The notes beneath the pieces were generated by a model. That model did no database searches and had not been told where the DNA came from. It was given only the letters and a program-made list of their open reading frames with translations. The translations under genes and the position numbers were made by a program. From Ochromonas danica (Eukaryota; Sar; Chrysophyceae; Chromulinales; Chromulinaceae), in the NCBI GenBank assembly GCA_015146655.1, contig VKHL01000105.1, positions 39,376 through 103,375 of the forward strand: a stretch of DNA of 64,000 bases, in the 5' to 3' direction. Of the stretch, positions 43,696-55,591 are shown one piece after another (within the stretch, counting starts at the first letter, position 1; every line of letters begins with the position of its first letter).

Positions 43696-43938
43696 GGTAA
43701 ATACAAATGGATGACTTCGAGGATAGATAGATGGTGGTAGTAGCGACAGTGATGGTAGAAATATAGGGGATATGATAATCTATGTTGAATGTGATTGCTA
43801 TTTCACTGTATGTCACCGCTGTACGTGTCAGTTGAGAGCTGAGATTGTGACTGGGTGGGCAGCCATGACATGTTTACTATAGTAAAATAGGACTTTTAAG
43901 TCCCCAAATTGAATGTTGGTAGAACGTTTTGTTTTCAC

Positions 43939-44889
43939 ATGTTTTGTTTGGTCTGGATGGATAAAGAGAAGAAGATGATTGATTGTAATAAAAGAAGATC
44001 ATTTATCTATATTCTATTCTTTATTCTAACTTTATTCACTTTTACTTATCCTCAACATGGTAGTGGTAGTAGTGGTAGTAGTACTAATATAGAATCAAAT
44101 AGTAAATCATCATTTGGATTTCTTCCAGGAACATCTTTTGCTAATACCACTGTCTATGGTGCTATGATTGTCACCGATCCTGTCATTGCTGATGTCTTAG
44201 GAAGAGATTTTCATCGTGTTCCACAAGGTGTAAATGGAACAGCAGCAGAAAATGCGTGGAAAAGAATTGAAAATGGCAAGAAAACAATTGCAGAGCTTCC
44301 ATTTAATGTAGAAATATGGTATTCTTTACATGCACCTGCTTGTCCTAAAAGAAAAAATAAAGGAAATGATCGTGGTGTCTCTTTATCCCATTATACTATC
44401 TGGCATGATTTTGTGAAACAAGGAAAGAAGTTTCCACATCTTGTCCATGATAATGATATTCTTATTGTCTTAGAAGATGATGCTGTCATTGTAGTAGAAG
44501 ATATTCATCAAATATTAGCAAAAGAATTATCATCAATGAATACTGATCATCTTTTCTTAGGATGGTGTTATGGTCGTAGGCATATCCCAATGTGTACACA
44601 TGCTTATGCTATTACACGACGATGGGCAACAAAACTTGTTGATGAGTTTGATCTTTGTTATCCACAAGCTATTGATGCACAATTGAAACATTTCTCAGAG
44701 AAAGGTATGTTTTCATGGCGTAAGATAAAGAAGGAGTCTCTTCAACGATTAAAGCCAGGATTTGAAGACAATCCTCACTATTTCACTCGAGGGATATTTA
44801 TCCAAAGAGGTGGTCTTGTCTCTTTTAATCATCATGGCTTTCAGAACAATGCAGGACAAGCTACTACTCCATCTGCGAATAACATGTAA
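43939..44889 (+). CDS. GT25-family-like glycosyltransferase, type II membrane protein
   Basis: A single exon encodes about 316 residues. An N-terminal basic patch (NKRRSF) precedes one helix (IYILFFILTLFTFTY), giving type II Golgi topology. The lumenal part has the GT25/LPS-glycosyltransferase pattern: GVSLSHYTIWHDFV, ILIVLEDDAVIV (acidic metal-binding motif), and FLGWCYGRRHIPMCTHAYAITRRWATKLV. GT25 enzymes transfer galactose or glucose, for example to hydroxylysine or lipopolysaccharide; the acceptor here is unknown. Possible starts are ATGs at 43939 and 43960. The first is taken, but the choice does not affect the anchor. Confidence 0.85.
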   Translation: MFCLVWMDKEKKMIDCNKRRSFIYILFFILTLFTFTYPQHGSGSSGSSTNIESNSKSSFGFLPGTSFANTTVYGAMIVTDPVIADVLGRDFHRVPQGVNGTAAENAWKRIENGKKTIAELPFNVEIWYSLHAPACPKRKNKGNDRGVSLSHYTIWHDFVKQGKKFPHLVHDNDILIVLEDDAVIVVEDIHQILAKELSSMNTDHLFLGWCYGRRHIPMCTHAYAITRRWATKLVDEFDLCYPQAIDAQLKHFSEKGMFSWRKIKKESLQRLKPGFEDNPHYFTRGIFIQRGGLVSFNHHGFQNNAGQATTPSANNM

Positions 44890-45077
44890 TATTGTTCACT
44901 GAGTATATTGTGAGTGACCCACCAGCTAAACTAATTAGATTAGTTAGTGTTGTTATTACTATTAGTATACAATATGTACAAGAATACTACCCCCACCACA
45001 TAAAACAACACTACATCATTGTATAGCAAAGGGAAAGTGATTTAGTGTAATTGGTAACAATGAAAGCTTCATGGTGT

Positions 45078-45753
45078 TTATGAAATGAGGATGTTGTAGT
45101 AGAAGGCAGAAATGCGATCATGTTCCACAACTTCTCTTAAGGCCAAGCCTTGCAATCCTCCTTCTGGATCTTGACCAATTTCAAGATGTTCCAGATAAGC
45201 TTTGAGTTGATTACGATGGTCAGCATTAAATGGAGCACCAGGTTGTTGTAAGAGGTTAGCAAGTGTCTTGAGTGCTAATCTCACGACTTTGTGGTCAACT
45301 TTCACTTCACGGCGTCGTTCATAGGATCGTCTACCATGATGTCTCTTCCCTCTCTTGACTCTAGAAGTGAATAGTTTAACTTCATCTCCATCACCTCCTC
45401 CACCACCATAGGGTGAGGCTGTCTCTTCCGGAATATCCAACATTCGTTCTCGAACTTCTTCTTCATCTTCTCCTTCTTCGTTGTTATTGTTTTCATCGTC
45501 TTCTTCTTCATCTTCTCCTGAAGAATAGTCTGTATCAGAATACGAATCTGAGATATGATCTTCTCGATCAGCAGGTTGATCTAATGAAATATCAAATTGT
45601 CGAAAGACACGTTTGTCAATTTGAAGAAATGTTGGTCGATAACTACTACAAGCCATTCGACACGATCGTGTCAATACTTCCAACAATCTAAAGTTAACAC
45701 ATTCCATTCACACACCACAAGCACAAACAACACCAACACACGTCAATCAGTCA

Positions 45754-45785
<32 letters not shown>

Positions 45786-46155
45786 AAGTCAGGCAAAGTC
45801 AGTCAGTAAGTCAGGCAAAGTCAGTCTGAGTCAGCCAGTCAAAGTCAGTCAGTCAGTCAGGCGGTCATGGCAAACAAACAAACAAACAAACAAACAAACA
45901 AACAAACAAACAAACAAACAAACAAACAAACAAACAAACAAACAAACAAACAAACAAACAAACACACANNNNNNNNNNNNNNNNNNNNNNNNNNNNNNNN
46001 NNNNNNNNNNNNNNNNNNNNNNNNNNNNNNNNNACAAACAAACAAACAAACAAACAAACAAACAAACAAACAAACAAACAAACAAACAAACAAACAAACA
46101 AACAAACAAAAAAACAAAAAAACAAAAACAAAAACAAGCAAGCAAGCAAACAATC

Positions 46156-46199
<44 letters not shown>

Positions 46200-48456
46200 T
46201 ACTTACTTACCTAGGAACAGGATCTAATTTCCACAGAAACAGACCAATTGAAGAGATGACACTTGCTGGTGCAATACAATTCAAAGCATAACGTCGAATA
46301 AGAAAATTGGATTTTTCACCAATTGCCCACCACCACAAACTCTTAAGCAATGCAAACTTATTCCCACTAAGCAAATCTCGTAAGGAAGCGATAGCAGTTG
46401 ACTCTTCTTCTCCTTCTCTTCCTCCTCCTCCATGCCATGATGGAGTAGCTAATACTTCAGAAGCATCTCTTCTTGTTCTCACTTCCACTTTTCGAGCTTG
46501 ATGAGAGAGATAGGAAAGGGCCATGAAAAGTCTATAATTAGGTGATTGAACAGCTACGGAAAGTTGTAAACTACCACTTTCTAGTCGAAGAACACAGTTA
46601 GACCATCCTCTAGGCATACCATAGACTACAGTGAGACTGAAGAGTAATGCTGCCTTCTCAGCAATGTCAATCCACTTTCCTTCCAAGAGACTACCACCAG
46701 CGCCATTACCTCCTCCTCCTCCTCCTCCACCACCTCCTCCTATACCAGTTACTCTACCTTCAGCAGCATGTGATAGTGTAAAGAGTAAACGATAAGATTC
46801 CTTCGCAATGATAATAAATATCTTTTGTATGTTCGTCAATCTCTTCCCTGTGAGTCCATTGACTCGATAACGATGTCGTGGTATAAGACTAGCAGCTGAT
46901 CGTAATGCTTCACTAACAAGAGAGGAGACATCTTGAGGGAAGAAGACGATCGCTTTCAGACAGTCTAATGAGAGACAGACTGCTTCTAAATCACTCTCTG
47001 GGGAAGATAATCCTTGTTGGATTAATCGACCAGCTGTGCTAACTGATGCTAACCCTGCACCTCCTCCTCCTCCTCCACCTCCTGCTCCTCCTCCAGTAGT
47101 AGTTGTTTGTTCTTTATTCTCTTTAGGACGAGCTTGAATAGAATTCTTCAACGCAGCAAACAGACCTTGTAATATACTCACAACCTCTTGTTCATTAGCA
47201 AAGCTAAACTGTGCTCCTCCTCCTCCTCCTGCTGCTCCTCCTCCACCTTCTTCTTCCTTTTCAACCTCTTCTTGATACTCCAGTAACTTCCGTGCTTTCT
47301 CCAAGGCATAGAGACGAATCTTCTTATCCTCTGAGAATAATAAAGATTGTAATCTTCCTAAATTCCATTTCTTATTATTTCCTTGTAGACTAGCAGTATT
47401 AGTATTAGCAGTAGTATTAGTAGTGCTAGTAGTAGGTGGAGGAGGAGGTGATGATGATGACGAAGGTGTAACAGCACCACCAATAGCACCACCAGTACCA
47501 GCAGTGGGAGAAGGTTCATTAGTCTTCTGTTGTTGTTGTTGACATCTTTCTCGACATTTCTCTAAGATACGTATTAACTCATTTTGTTCTTCTAATGGAA
47601 ATAATCCAATAATATATTGAAAAGCTAATAAGATTTCACCTTGTGTTTCAGATGGAAATCTCAAAAGATGTCCTTCAATAGGAGGTATTAATAATTGTTT
47701 TATCCAATCTAATCCTTCAAATACTTTCAATTGTAATGGACTTAATGATTGAAAAGATTGTAAAGCATATAATGCAATGGAAGCATATTTCGTTGTCATG
47801 AAAATTCGTGCAATTTCATCTGCTGCATGAATAATAACATCTTTTTGTGGAAATCTGGTTAATAGTTTACGATAGATGATAAGACATGCTTGTTGTATTT
47901 CTTCATCTTGTGATAATGTTAATTCATGTAGAAAAGGGAAAAAAGTGTTATCAAGTTTCAATGAAACATTAGCATTGTTGCCATTCCCATTGTTGTTGTC
48001 ATTGTCGTCGTCTTGTTGAGAAAGACGTTGAATGAATCGAAAAAGTTGTTGAATTGTCCATTTTTGCCATTCACGATAAACTTCTTGAATATCTTTGATT
48101 AAGATAAGATCACTTTGTTGATAATCTTCTAATACCACTTCAATCATTTGAAATGTTGATGATGATGATGATGATGCTGATGGTTTTGTGTTAGAAACAA
48201 TAGCATCTGATATGTTGTTGGTATTAGTAGTATTAGTAGTAGTAGAGTTAGTAGGAAGTGGTAGTGGAAGTGAAGAACTGAGAATACGTCCATGTCCATC
48301 TCGTACAAAGAGAATCTTAGAAGGTCCTTTCTGTTGAATATGAAAACTCTTATATTCCATCAAAGCAGCTTGAGCTATGGTTGCTACAGTTGAATTAGGG
48401 AATAATGGAAGAAGTAGAGTATAATTTGATATCTTGACTTCTATTAACTCACTCAT
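45078..48456 (-). CDS. ARM/HEAT-like repeat protein with ubiquitin-like N-terminus, function unknown
   Basis: Two reading frames separated by a microsatellite-rich gap are one gene. Exon 1 (48456-46211) ends CCTAG before GTAAGTAAG. Exon 2 (45687-45078) follows AACTTTAG and continues in frame (PR then LLEVLTRSCR). The sum is 951 residues. The N-terminus (ELIEVKISNYTLLLPLFPNSTVATIAQAAL...) looks like a ubiquitin-like or docking domain. Helical repeats follow (about 120-330), interrupted by Asn, Ser, Gln and Gly runs, more helices up to residue 748, then an acidic stretch (EDEEEDDENNNNEEGEDEEE), a basic patch and a final helical pair. I recognise no named family. The 523-nt intron is the longest seen here and contains the assembly gap. 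Confidence 0.7.
45750..45868. repeat. CAGT/AAGT tetranucleotide-rich microsatellite
   Basis: Imperfect runs of CAGT with interspersed CAGG and AAGT units lie within the intron of the ARM-like gene. The composite structure (several tetranucleotides in series up to 46210) suggests repeated slippage. Confidence 0.85.
45869..46110. repeat. CAAA microsatellite interrupted by an assembly gap
   Basis: About 100 bp of AAAC/CAAA repeat on the left and about 75 bp on the right flank the gap. The long Phe-Val-Cys-Leu frames that cross it on the minus strand are artefacts of the repeat and not proteins. Confidence 0.95.
45969..46033. other. Assembly gap (65 N)
   Basis: The run of N lies inside the CAAA microsatellite, so the assembler failed to close it. 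The true repeat length is unknown. Confidence 0.99.
46152..46210. repeat. ACTA/ACTT tetranucleotide repeat at a splice donor
   Basis: AACTAACTAACT turns into ACTTACTTAC directly at the exon boundary. On the minus strand the intron begins GTAAGTAAGTAAGTTAGTTAG. The splice donor consensus itself is therefore repeated three times in tandem. Confidence 0.9.
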
Positions 48457-49791
48457 CTTGTTGTTGATCTATCTATCTGGACTCTATAGTGACTGTTTCT
48501 TCTCATTTCACCACATGACGAAGAAACACTCATCACAAAGAAAACGCGCTTCTTCAATGTGACAAGTTAACCCCTCTCGATCGATTGGGATGACAAAAAA
48601 AGTGGTAGACCTGGGTCTATGCTGATTCTAACATGATCAATTGTGTATTGTGTAACTCAGTTAATCGTGGACGACATTTCTTGTAACGGCAGTAGTCAAA
48701 GAGTACGTCACGTACTCAGCTTCATTCTCCCGCCCACTTTGCCTATTACATGAATACCCGAACACAGTCTGCACACGACATATATGTATTACTGCAGCTA
48801 ATATCATGCTCATCATCCTGAACATTAGGTCAATCTGACAAATTGATAAGATCTCAAGTTATAATTAATATACACATTTTTCTTTTTATTATGATCTAGA
48901 CCAAAGCAGGCAACTTCATACATCATCACCGAAAAACAAAAACAAAAAGCGGTGATCATAATATCTACAGAAGAATTTACCTGAGGTGAAGTGCTATAAT
49001 AGGAGATTCATTGCTAGATGAAATGCTCCAGGTCTTTACATTCATCTCTAGTTATTCAAGATGCTAATGCTAATAGACTGGGGGATATATTCATAACATT
49101 AGCAATATTCAGTTCACGTCGTCATTTACTCAATCAATCAACCTTAGACGAGTGGACTGTCTCAACACATTGTTCAAGTTCTTTGTACAATAACATACAT
49201 ACTAATAACATACTTACTAATACAATCTAAGAAATCAAATCAAGGTAGGAGGCCCTATCACGAAATTAGCTTTTACTACTTTTCATTGACAAGATAGAGT
49301 GGCCACTATAGAAATGTTCAACATGACATTATTCACTTCGCAAAGAAACGAAAGACATCTACAACCCATGGAAGGACATGAGAAAGAATAGCAATAATCC
49401 CACCACATTTACAAATCCTACAAACCATTGAAGGCTTAGCTTTCCCAATACTGTGTTCAAAAGCAATATCAGTATAAATTCTCCGTTCAATCTAAACAAG
49501 AAATACAAAGATCTAGCGATCAAGCGAAGCCAATCAACCGATCTCAGCGCCTAACTAATCAACCAATCAACCAACTAACCAACCTACATTGACGATCCAT
49601 TCAGTTTATCGCTAATATACAGAATCAACAAACAAAGAAACAAACAGACTCGAAGGAATTGCTTTATTCCTCTAAATCAACCAAAATACATAGAAAATGA
49701 TTGGGTGAAGTCCCCCCCCCCCTCTTGCCGTCAAGCCCCATCAAGCCTATTGTCCCCACTTCAATCATGTTCTAATCTACAAACTATTTTC
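48457..49791. other. Intergenic region, nothing recognised
   Basis: This 1.3-kb stretch separates the ARM-like gene (its 5' side) from the histidine kinase (its 3' side). It contains short ORFs without recognisable motifs, an imperfect AACC/AATC repeat at about 49555-49585 and an 11-base C run near 49712. No RNA gene is recognised. Confidence 0.4.
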
Positions 49792-52587
49792 TCACACAAT
49801 ACCTGAGCTGTCGGGGCCAGTATCAGACTTTGGACTAATAATTATATCATGCTGAGGATTCTTTTGATGACGCTGAGCAGTCACTTTAAGAACAGCTTGT
49901 TTAAAGGCATTTAGTGTGAATGGCTTGGGTAGAAAGGCATCAACACCAGCTTTATAAGCTTCTTCAACTGTCACATGGTCGCAGTTTGCAGAGCAACCAA
50001 TAATAATATGCTTGACATTCTTACGCCACACTTTATACAAATCCTCCATAATCTTTTCAACATCAATAGCAACAACACTTGCATTGGATTCGATACCTTC
50101 TGATATCTCAGCAACAGACACATGACTGGTCTCAGAGTAAACGGAATGGCTTCGATGCCTTTCAAATTCATCTGATGAAACATGCTTCTCCGCATCACGA
50201 ATGCGCCGGACAGTTTCAAAGCCATCCATAATAGGCATTTGTAAATCTACCAAGAGTATATCAAATGCTTGGCCACGCTGCAGAATATGCAATGCCTCCA
50301 GGCCATTTTCAGCTGTTGTTGTATAATAACCATCCTTCGACAACGCCTTAGATGTCATCTTCAAAACAGGTAGAGAATCGTCTACCACAAGAACTTGCCA
50401 ACTGCTATCATCTTCAGTACTATATGTGATGGGAACGGCATCAAGGAAAGGTTCATCTTCATAAGGATGATCTAAATTTCCTGATGGTGTTGCATGCAAA
50501 CCATGGTCATGATCATGCACATGATGTTGATGCTGATGTTGATGACTGTGCTGCTTCTCATCAACATCAAGTTGAGGGAATGGACTGCTACTCCGTGGCT
50601 CCTCAGTGGACGCCGCAGAAGAACAAGATGACCATGGGGACATTCGCAACTCATGGTCTACCGGGTCGTTTAAATCAATACCAACCTGCCCAGCTAGATT
50701 TACACAACTAGTGGATAGGCCCTTATATAACCTTTTGGCTCGATTTTGCTGCAGAAAGGAAGCCAAAGTTTGAAAAGATGGTTTAAGATGCAACCGCCTG
50801 GATGCACGATTTGATCGTTCACGACCGAAACTCTTCTCCTCCTCGGGTACAGGTTGATAAGGAATAGCAAACCAAAACAGCGAGCCTGATCTCCCATCTC
50901 TTCGATTTTGTACACCATATCTACCACCCAGAGCCCTCATACGCATTGCCAGAGTGTAGAGTCCCAAGCCCATGCCTCCTGTATGACGCTCCATTTGAAT
51001 GGAAGGCTCAAAGATCTTCTCACGAGATTCCGGGCGGACTCCGATGCCAAGATCTTCAACCTCAAAGCACAAAAGCAAAGAGCTACCTTTTTCTTCTTCA
51101 TTAGTTACGTCCAGGCCAGGAAGCTCATGAGGACTGAAGTTGGGCGACAAAAGTCTGAGACGAAGAGTGACAGGCTGATTCATGCTGTATTTGACAGCAT
51201 TCGACGTAAAACAAAGTAAACTTTCCTGCAACCATCTAGGATCCGTGACGATAGTGCGTTCGATATTCGAAGGGACGGGTAGTAGATCGACACAATGCTG
51301 AGCTTGCAGATCATGCAAACAAGCTAATGGAGCAGCCAGACAATCAACTAAATCAATAGTTTCCATTTGAGGCACCAATTCAACCCCTCGGGCAGCTTTG
51401 ATGAAGTCCAATGTGCGATGGACGGTCATGGTCATATATGCCAACGTGCTTTGAAGGTCCCTGGCGGTATTTTCTCCGGAAGCTCTTTCCTCCTCAACGG
51501 AAACATGGTCAATAGCATTTCGGGACAATAAACGATGCATTTCTTCAAAAGCTGAAGATATTATTTCAAGTCCAGTTCTTAAAGCAGCTAACGGCTACAA
51601 ACAAAGAAAGAATAAGTTACTATTTTGAGAATGTGAAGTGTGGGCATGACTCACCGTCTGTAGATCATGGGCCATGTTTGCTATAACGAAACGCCATTCT
51701 TCGGCATCCAACTCAGCGAGTTTTAAACGTGATTGCTCAAAATTAGCCCGCAAGATGCGATCCTTCTCGTCTAGATCAGCATGAAGTGTCCGATACGCCG
51801 TAACTCGGTTATATCTCTTGATATACACTCCAGCAAAGGAGAATACTATTGAGGTTAAAACTATATTAAAGGAAGAATAACCGTCAATAACAATTGTGTT
51901 GACCACAGCAAAGGCGGAGCTAATAAACCAGCACGACAAGGAAACATTCCAAGAAAGAGAACACAGCGCACAATCCAATACTAACACCCCCAATAGCAAC
52001 CCAGGAACATAATATAGTGGTAAGAAGTACTGTCGATGTTCATTACTGCATATCGCGTTGCTGTAAAGGGCACGATCAATAGCTCCATCACAAGCCGCGG
52101 ACATACAATGAGCCAATGTGGCGATTCCCACACCTGAAACACAAACTGTAGCAAAGGATTCTTCAAGTAGCATCATAGTACGTCTAGAATTGGCTAAAGA
52201 ACTAGCTGAGCTGTGTTTACGCTTATTGGCACAAATGTAAATGCCAAATGCAGCAATGACAAAAATAGCCAAAGGAGAAATCAAATTCAAGACACCTGCC
52301 CGATAAGTGGTTAAAGCCTGTTGAAACTCATGATAGAACCATAAAGAATATAATCCTGTTAAGACAACAAAAGACAGCCGGGGTGTTTCATAGAGGAAGG
52401 CGTTGTTAAAGGCTGCGTCGTGCGCTTTGTCCGAAAAGATTAAAAAGGGTGTAACTGAGACTATCTCTTCAGAAGAACTAGATTGCAGAGGTATTGACTG
52501 ACTCTTGTCAGATTCTGTCTCTGCCATAACTTGATCAATTCGTTTATTGATGTTCTCGAATCGTTGTTCACTTTTGTTTCGTTCCAT
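49792..52587 (-). CDS. Membrane-bound hybrid histidine kinase with receiver domain
   Basis: Two exons (52587-51655, 51594-49792) join in frame to about 911 residues. The N-terminal part has about six to seven hydrophobic segments (residues about 70-270). It continues into a helix and the H-box MAHDLQTPLAALRTG, with the phospho-accepting His at about 307 and the intron falling inside the box. The HATPase domain shows NAVKYS (N box), DLGIGV (G1), EKIFEPS (F box) and GGMGLGLYTLAMRMRALGG (G2), so it should be active. After a variable linker with a His/Gln-rich run comes a receiver domain: VLVVDDS, phospho-acceptor Asp in ILLVDLQMPIMDG, and Lys in FLPKPF. There is no PAS, GAF or phytochrome domain, so the membrane part is the likely sensor. 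No phosphotransfer (HPt) protein or separate response regulator is in the window. Confidence 0.92.
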
Positions 52588-53235
52588 GATTCAATTGCCA
52601 TAAAATAGAACTTAAAGGCGGAAAAGGGAGAAGAAATCTCTCTATACTATGAAGGAAAATAGAGATTACCAATAAGGAGAAAGGATTACTTTTGGAATGT
52701 AAAGGAGAAGCAGAATTGAATGGAATGGAATGGAATGGACCAACAACAACGACAACAACAACAACCCAGCAGAGGAGCTGCTTCTGCCGCACGACGCACT
52801 GCAGAGGCAAGGAGTGCAGACACAAGGCACACAGACAGAAAGGAGTGCTGTTTGCGGTGCAGAAACCTCAGAAATCAGAAACTGGTGTTTTTTGAAAATG
52901 AAATGAAATGGAATCCCGCGCGGAAAGCAATTTTGTGTTGAAGTGCTTTTTTGGCAACAACTTTTGATGTAATTAAACTTTTGATGTAATTTAAAATATG
53001 AAATATTTTCTTAATTCATTATTGAATCTAACACAATTCAAATTGTTCATCTCAAAGAATTAAGATGTATTATTTTATTGACTAATTAAAGATCGAAAAT
53101 TCCCCCCCAAGAACACACTCACCCCAAATTTCGAAAACACTAGTTTCTCAAATCTCTAGAACTGTGTCTTCTTGCCTGTTCAATCGGACACAACAAGAGA
53201 GAGAGAGAGAGAGAGACCAGTCGAAGGAAGAAAAG
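52588..53235. promoter_or_regulatory. Divergent intergenic region (histidine kinase / UBE2J)
   Basis: The two genes diverge from here. The stretch has a GGAAT pentamer run near 52713-52738, a CAACAA run, and a GA dinucleotide run (53197-53216) just before the UBE2J start. A strongly AT-rich segment lies at 52970-53100. Confidence 0.45.
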
Positions 53236-54606
53236 ATGAACAGGAAGAATCCAGCTATTAAACGAATTGCTGCTGATATTAAGGAATTAAAATCTCATCC
53301 TTCTAGTCGCTATCATGCTATGCCACTGGAAGAAGATATGTTTGAATGGCACTTCACTATTCGAGGGCCAGAAGATACTCCTTTTGCTGGGGGCGTCTAT
53401 CATGGTCGAATTCTACTACCTCCAGAATACCCTTTCAAGCCACCCAATATTATCTTCTTGACGGTACTAATATCTTGATCAAGTACCTTTAATCTTGGAG
53501 CGGGATACTAATTGGTAATTTTCTGTAATTTTGTGCGAATTTGTTTTCTTTTTCTGTAGAAAAATGGTCGCTTTGAAGTAGGAACAAAAATTTGTCTCAG
53601 TATCTCTGCATATCATGAAGAGACTTGGCAACCAGCATGGGGAGGTATAAATTTTTATCTTCTTTCTTTATTGGAGGTTTGCTAAAATGTATTGATGAAT
53701 GGTTTGTGTTGGGAGATAGTGAGGACCATGCTAGAGGCCATTATTAGCTTCCTTCCTTCTGAAGGAGCTGGTGCTATTGGAGCACTTGACTGGACTCCTG
53801 AGGAGCGAAAGAGGTTGGCGATCGAGGTAAGCGCTTCTGTGATATATACTTGATTAGCGATCTATTTTATCCCTTGTGATTCTTTATGACAGTCGAAGTC
53901 CTATTGCTGTCCTCTGTGTGGACCTGTGGCTGCTCTTCTCAGCGAAGGTGATGGCGCAGCAGAGAAGGTTGATGAGGGTATTAAAGCTCAGGTGGCTCAA
54001 TTACATGTCTCTCAGCCCAGATCGAAATCGGAGCGAGTGGTGGTGCGAAATCTCGCTCAAGATATGGTATTGGGCGAAGCCTCCGGAATTCAGACCATCC
54101 CACCTAACCAGTGTGATGTCGATGAGTATGATAATCCTCAAATTATTAAAAATCCTATGGCGGATCGAGATCAGGATGGAATTCCTGATGCACTAGAGAA
54201 TGAGGCCAACCTTATCGATCATGCGAGTCATATTATGCCCAGCAGGGCTTTCGATGACTTGGATAACAATGTAGATGCTGAAGATAACATCAATCAAATT
54301 CTCGAAATGGAGAACGTTGATCCAAGTCCCAGACCGATGGATGAAACATCTGGCTTTAGACATCGTCGTCGACAACAACCAGAAGAAGTTCCTGTGCAGG
54401 CTCCACTGCCACACAATGTACCCTTCCAACCGCGAGATGAAGAGTTTGAAGATGATTTGGTGCGTTGGCTTGCTCGAGGGAGAGAACGCGAGCCTTGGAG
54501 ACGTTTCTTGGACAAGATTCTCGATATGCTTATCCTTTTAACCTTTATGGCTATAATGGCACTTTCCTTTCGAATTTTGGCGCGCCAAGGAGGCCAGGTT
54601 GTTTGA
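53236..54606 (+). CDS. Tail-anchored ubiquitin-conjugating enzyme E2, UBE2J/Ubc6 type
   Basis: Four exons (53236-53463, 53560-53644, 53720-53826, 53893-54606) join in frame to about 377 residues. UBE2J enzymes sit on the ER and ubiquitinate ERAD substrates. The UBC fold is clear: NPAIKRIAADIKEL, EWHFTIRGPEDTPFAGGVYHGRI, PPEYPFKPPNI, and the catalytic Cys in TKICLSISAYHEETWQPAW, which has the TxxxCLSIS form of this subfamily instead of an HPN tripeptide. A long disordered acidic linker with DRDQDGIPDALENE follows. A single C-terminal helix (ILDMLILLTFMAIMALSFRIL) is the tail anchor. A GTG frame reaching up to 53164 is not used because the ATG at 53236 gives the standard N-terminus. Confidence 0.94.
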
Positions 54607-55582
54607 AAGAGAAGTTTTATGCATGTAAATATATTAACTTATGGTACATTTTATTTCCATATGCACTAACAAGAAAGCAAGCATAATGTCATGTAATGTC
54701 CAGCCAGCCCTGCTTTTATTGCACAATGAGTCACGAAGAGTGCGCAGATTCCTCCACTCATCCCCTTCTGCACTAGTCGTTCACTTTGTCATGACCTAAC
54801 GCCGGTGAGAATCAAACGTGGCACTACACAGAACAAGAAATTAGACAAGATCTAGCACTCATTATAGGGCACACACATAGTATACAAATACATGCATAAA
54901 ACAGGATAAAGTTGTGGCGCAGCTATGACTCGCTCTTCTCCCACCCCCTTCAAGAGGAGAATGTACCACAACCCGAAGGATGCGACACACTGCCCAGAAC
55001 ACTCTCCAAGACCAGGTCAGACCAGCATCGAGAGGAGAGTGCTCTTTCTATCAGGCACAAGAGACGATCTTAAGTACCACGCTCTCTTCCCCGCATGTAG
55101 AAATTGATACGAAAGACTCGATCAAAGCTCCACATGGAGGTCAGGGAAGATGAATATACCAAGACATGCAAAGCATGGACAAGATAAAATATAGAAGAAG
55201 AACAATGCCTTCTCACCACATTCCACCTTCTTGGGTGACCTTATCTATATTATACAATGCTAATCTTATGGGTAACATTTGACTTACTATTTATTTTATG
55301 TTCTTATTCAAACCAGACAAAAAGCTGTTTGGTGACTTTCAATGAAGTCTTGTTGATGAAGAGACAGTTCGAGATCAAACTAAAGAGCTAAAGTAACTCC
55401 ATCTTCAGGTCGTAAAAATCATTCGTCTGTTGATTTGATTATGATTTGAATCGTGGGGCTCACCCACCACCTCACAATGAAAAAGCAGTTTTTGCCTCCA
55501 AAAAACGAGACGAAAATGTGCTTGTATTGTTATTAACTTAATAAGGGAATCCAACAGACGAAGGGAATCAAAACAGATTTCC
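54607..55582. other. Intergenic region, nothing recognised
   Basis: This stretch of almost 1 kb holds the 3' flank of UBE2J and the 5' flank of Z-ISO. A 60-residue plus-strand frame at 54925-55107 has no recognisable motif and is not called. Confidence 0.4.
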
Positions 55583-55591
55583 ATGCAATGA
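55583..55591 (+). promoter_or_regulatory. Minimal uORF overlapping the Z-ISO start
   Basis: ATG CAA TGA begins five bases before the Z-ISO ATG, and its stop overlaps the main ATG as ATGATG. It could lower or regulate initiation if it lies in the mRNA. Confidence 0.35.

Noticed and set aside
45849-46169. Long Phe-Val-Cys-Leu and Asn-Lys-Gln-Thr frames across the gap
   Set aside because: They are translations of the CAAA microsatellite and of N bases. The period of four reads open in several frames and codes nothing.
49018-49230. 70-residue plus-strand frame in a long intergenic region
   Set aside because: It starts with ATG but has no motif, no hydrophobic segment and no neighbouring exons that I can join.
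54925-55107. 60-residue basic plus-strand frame
   Set aside because: No recognisable domain or codon bias; the length is expected by chance in a 1-kb gap.
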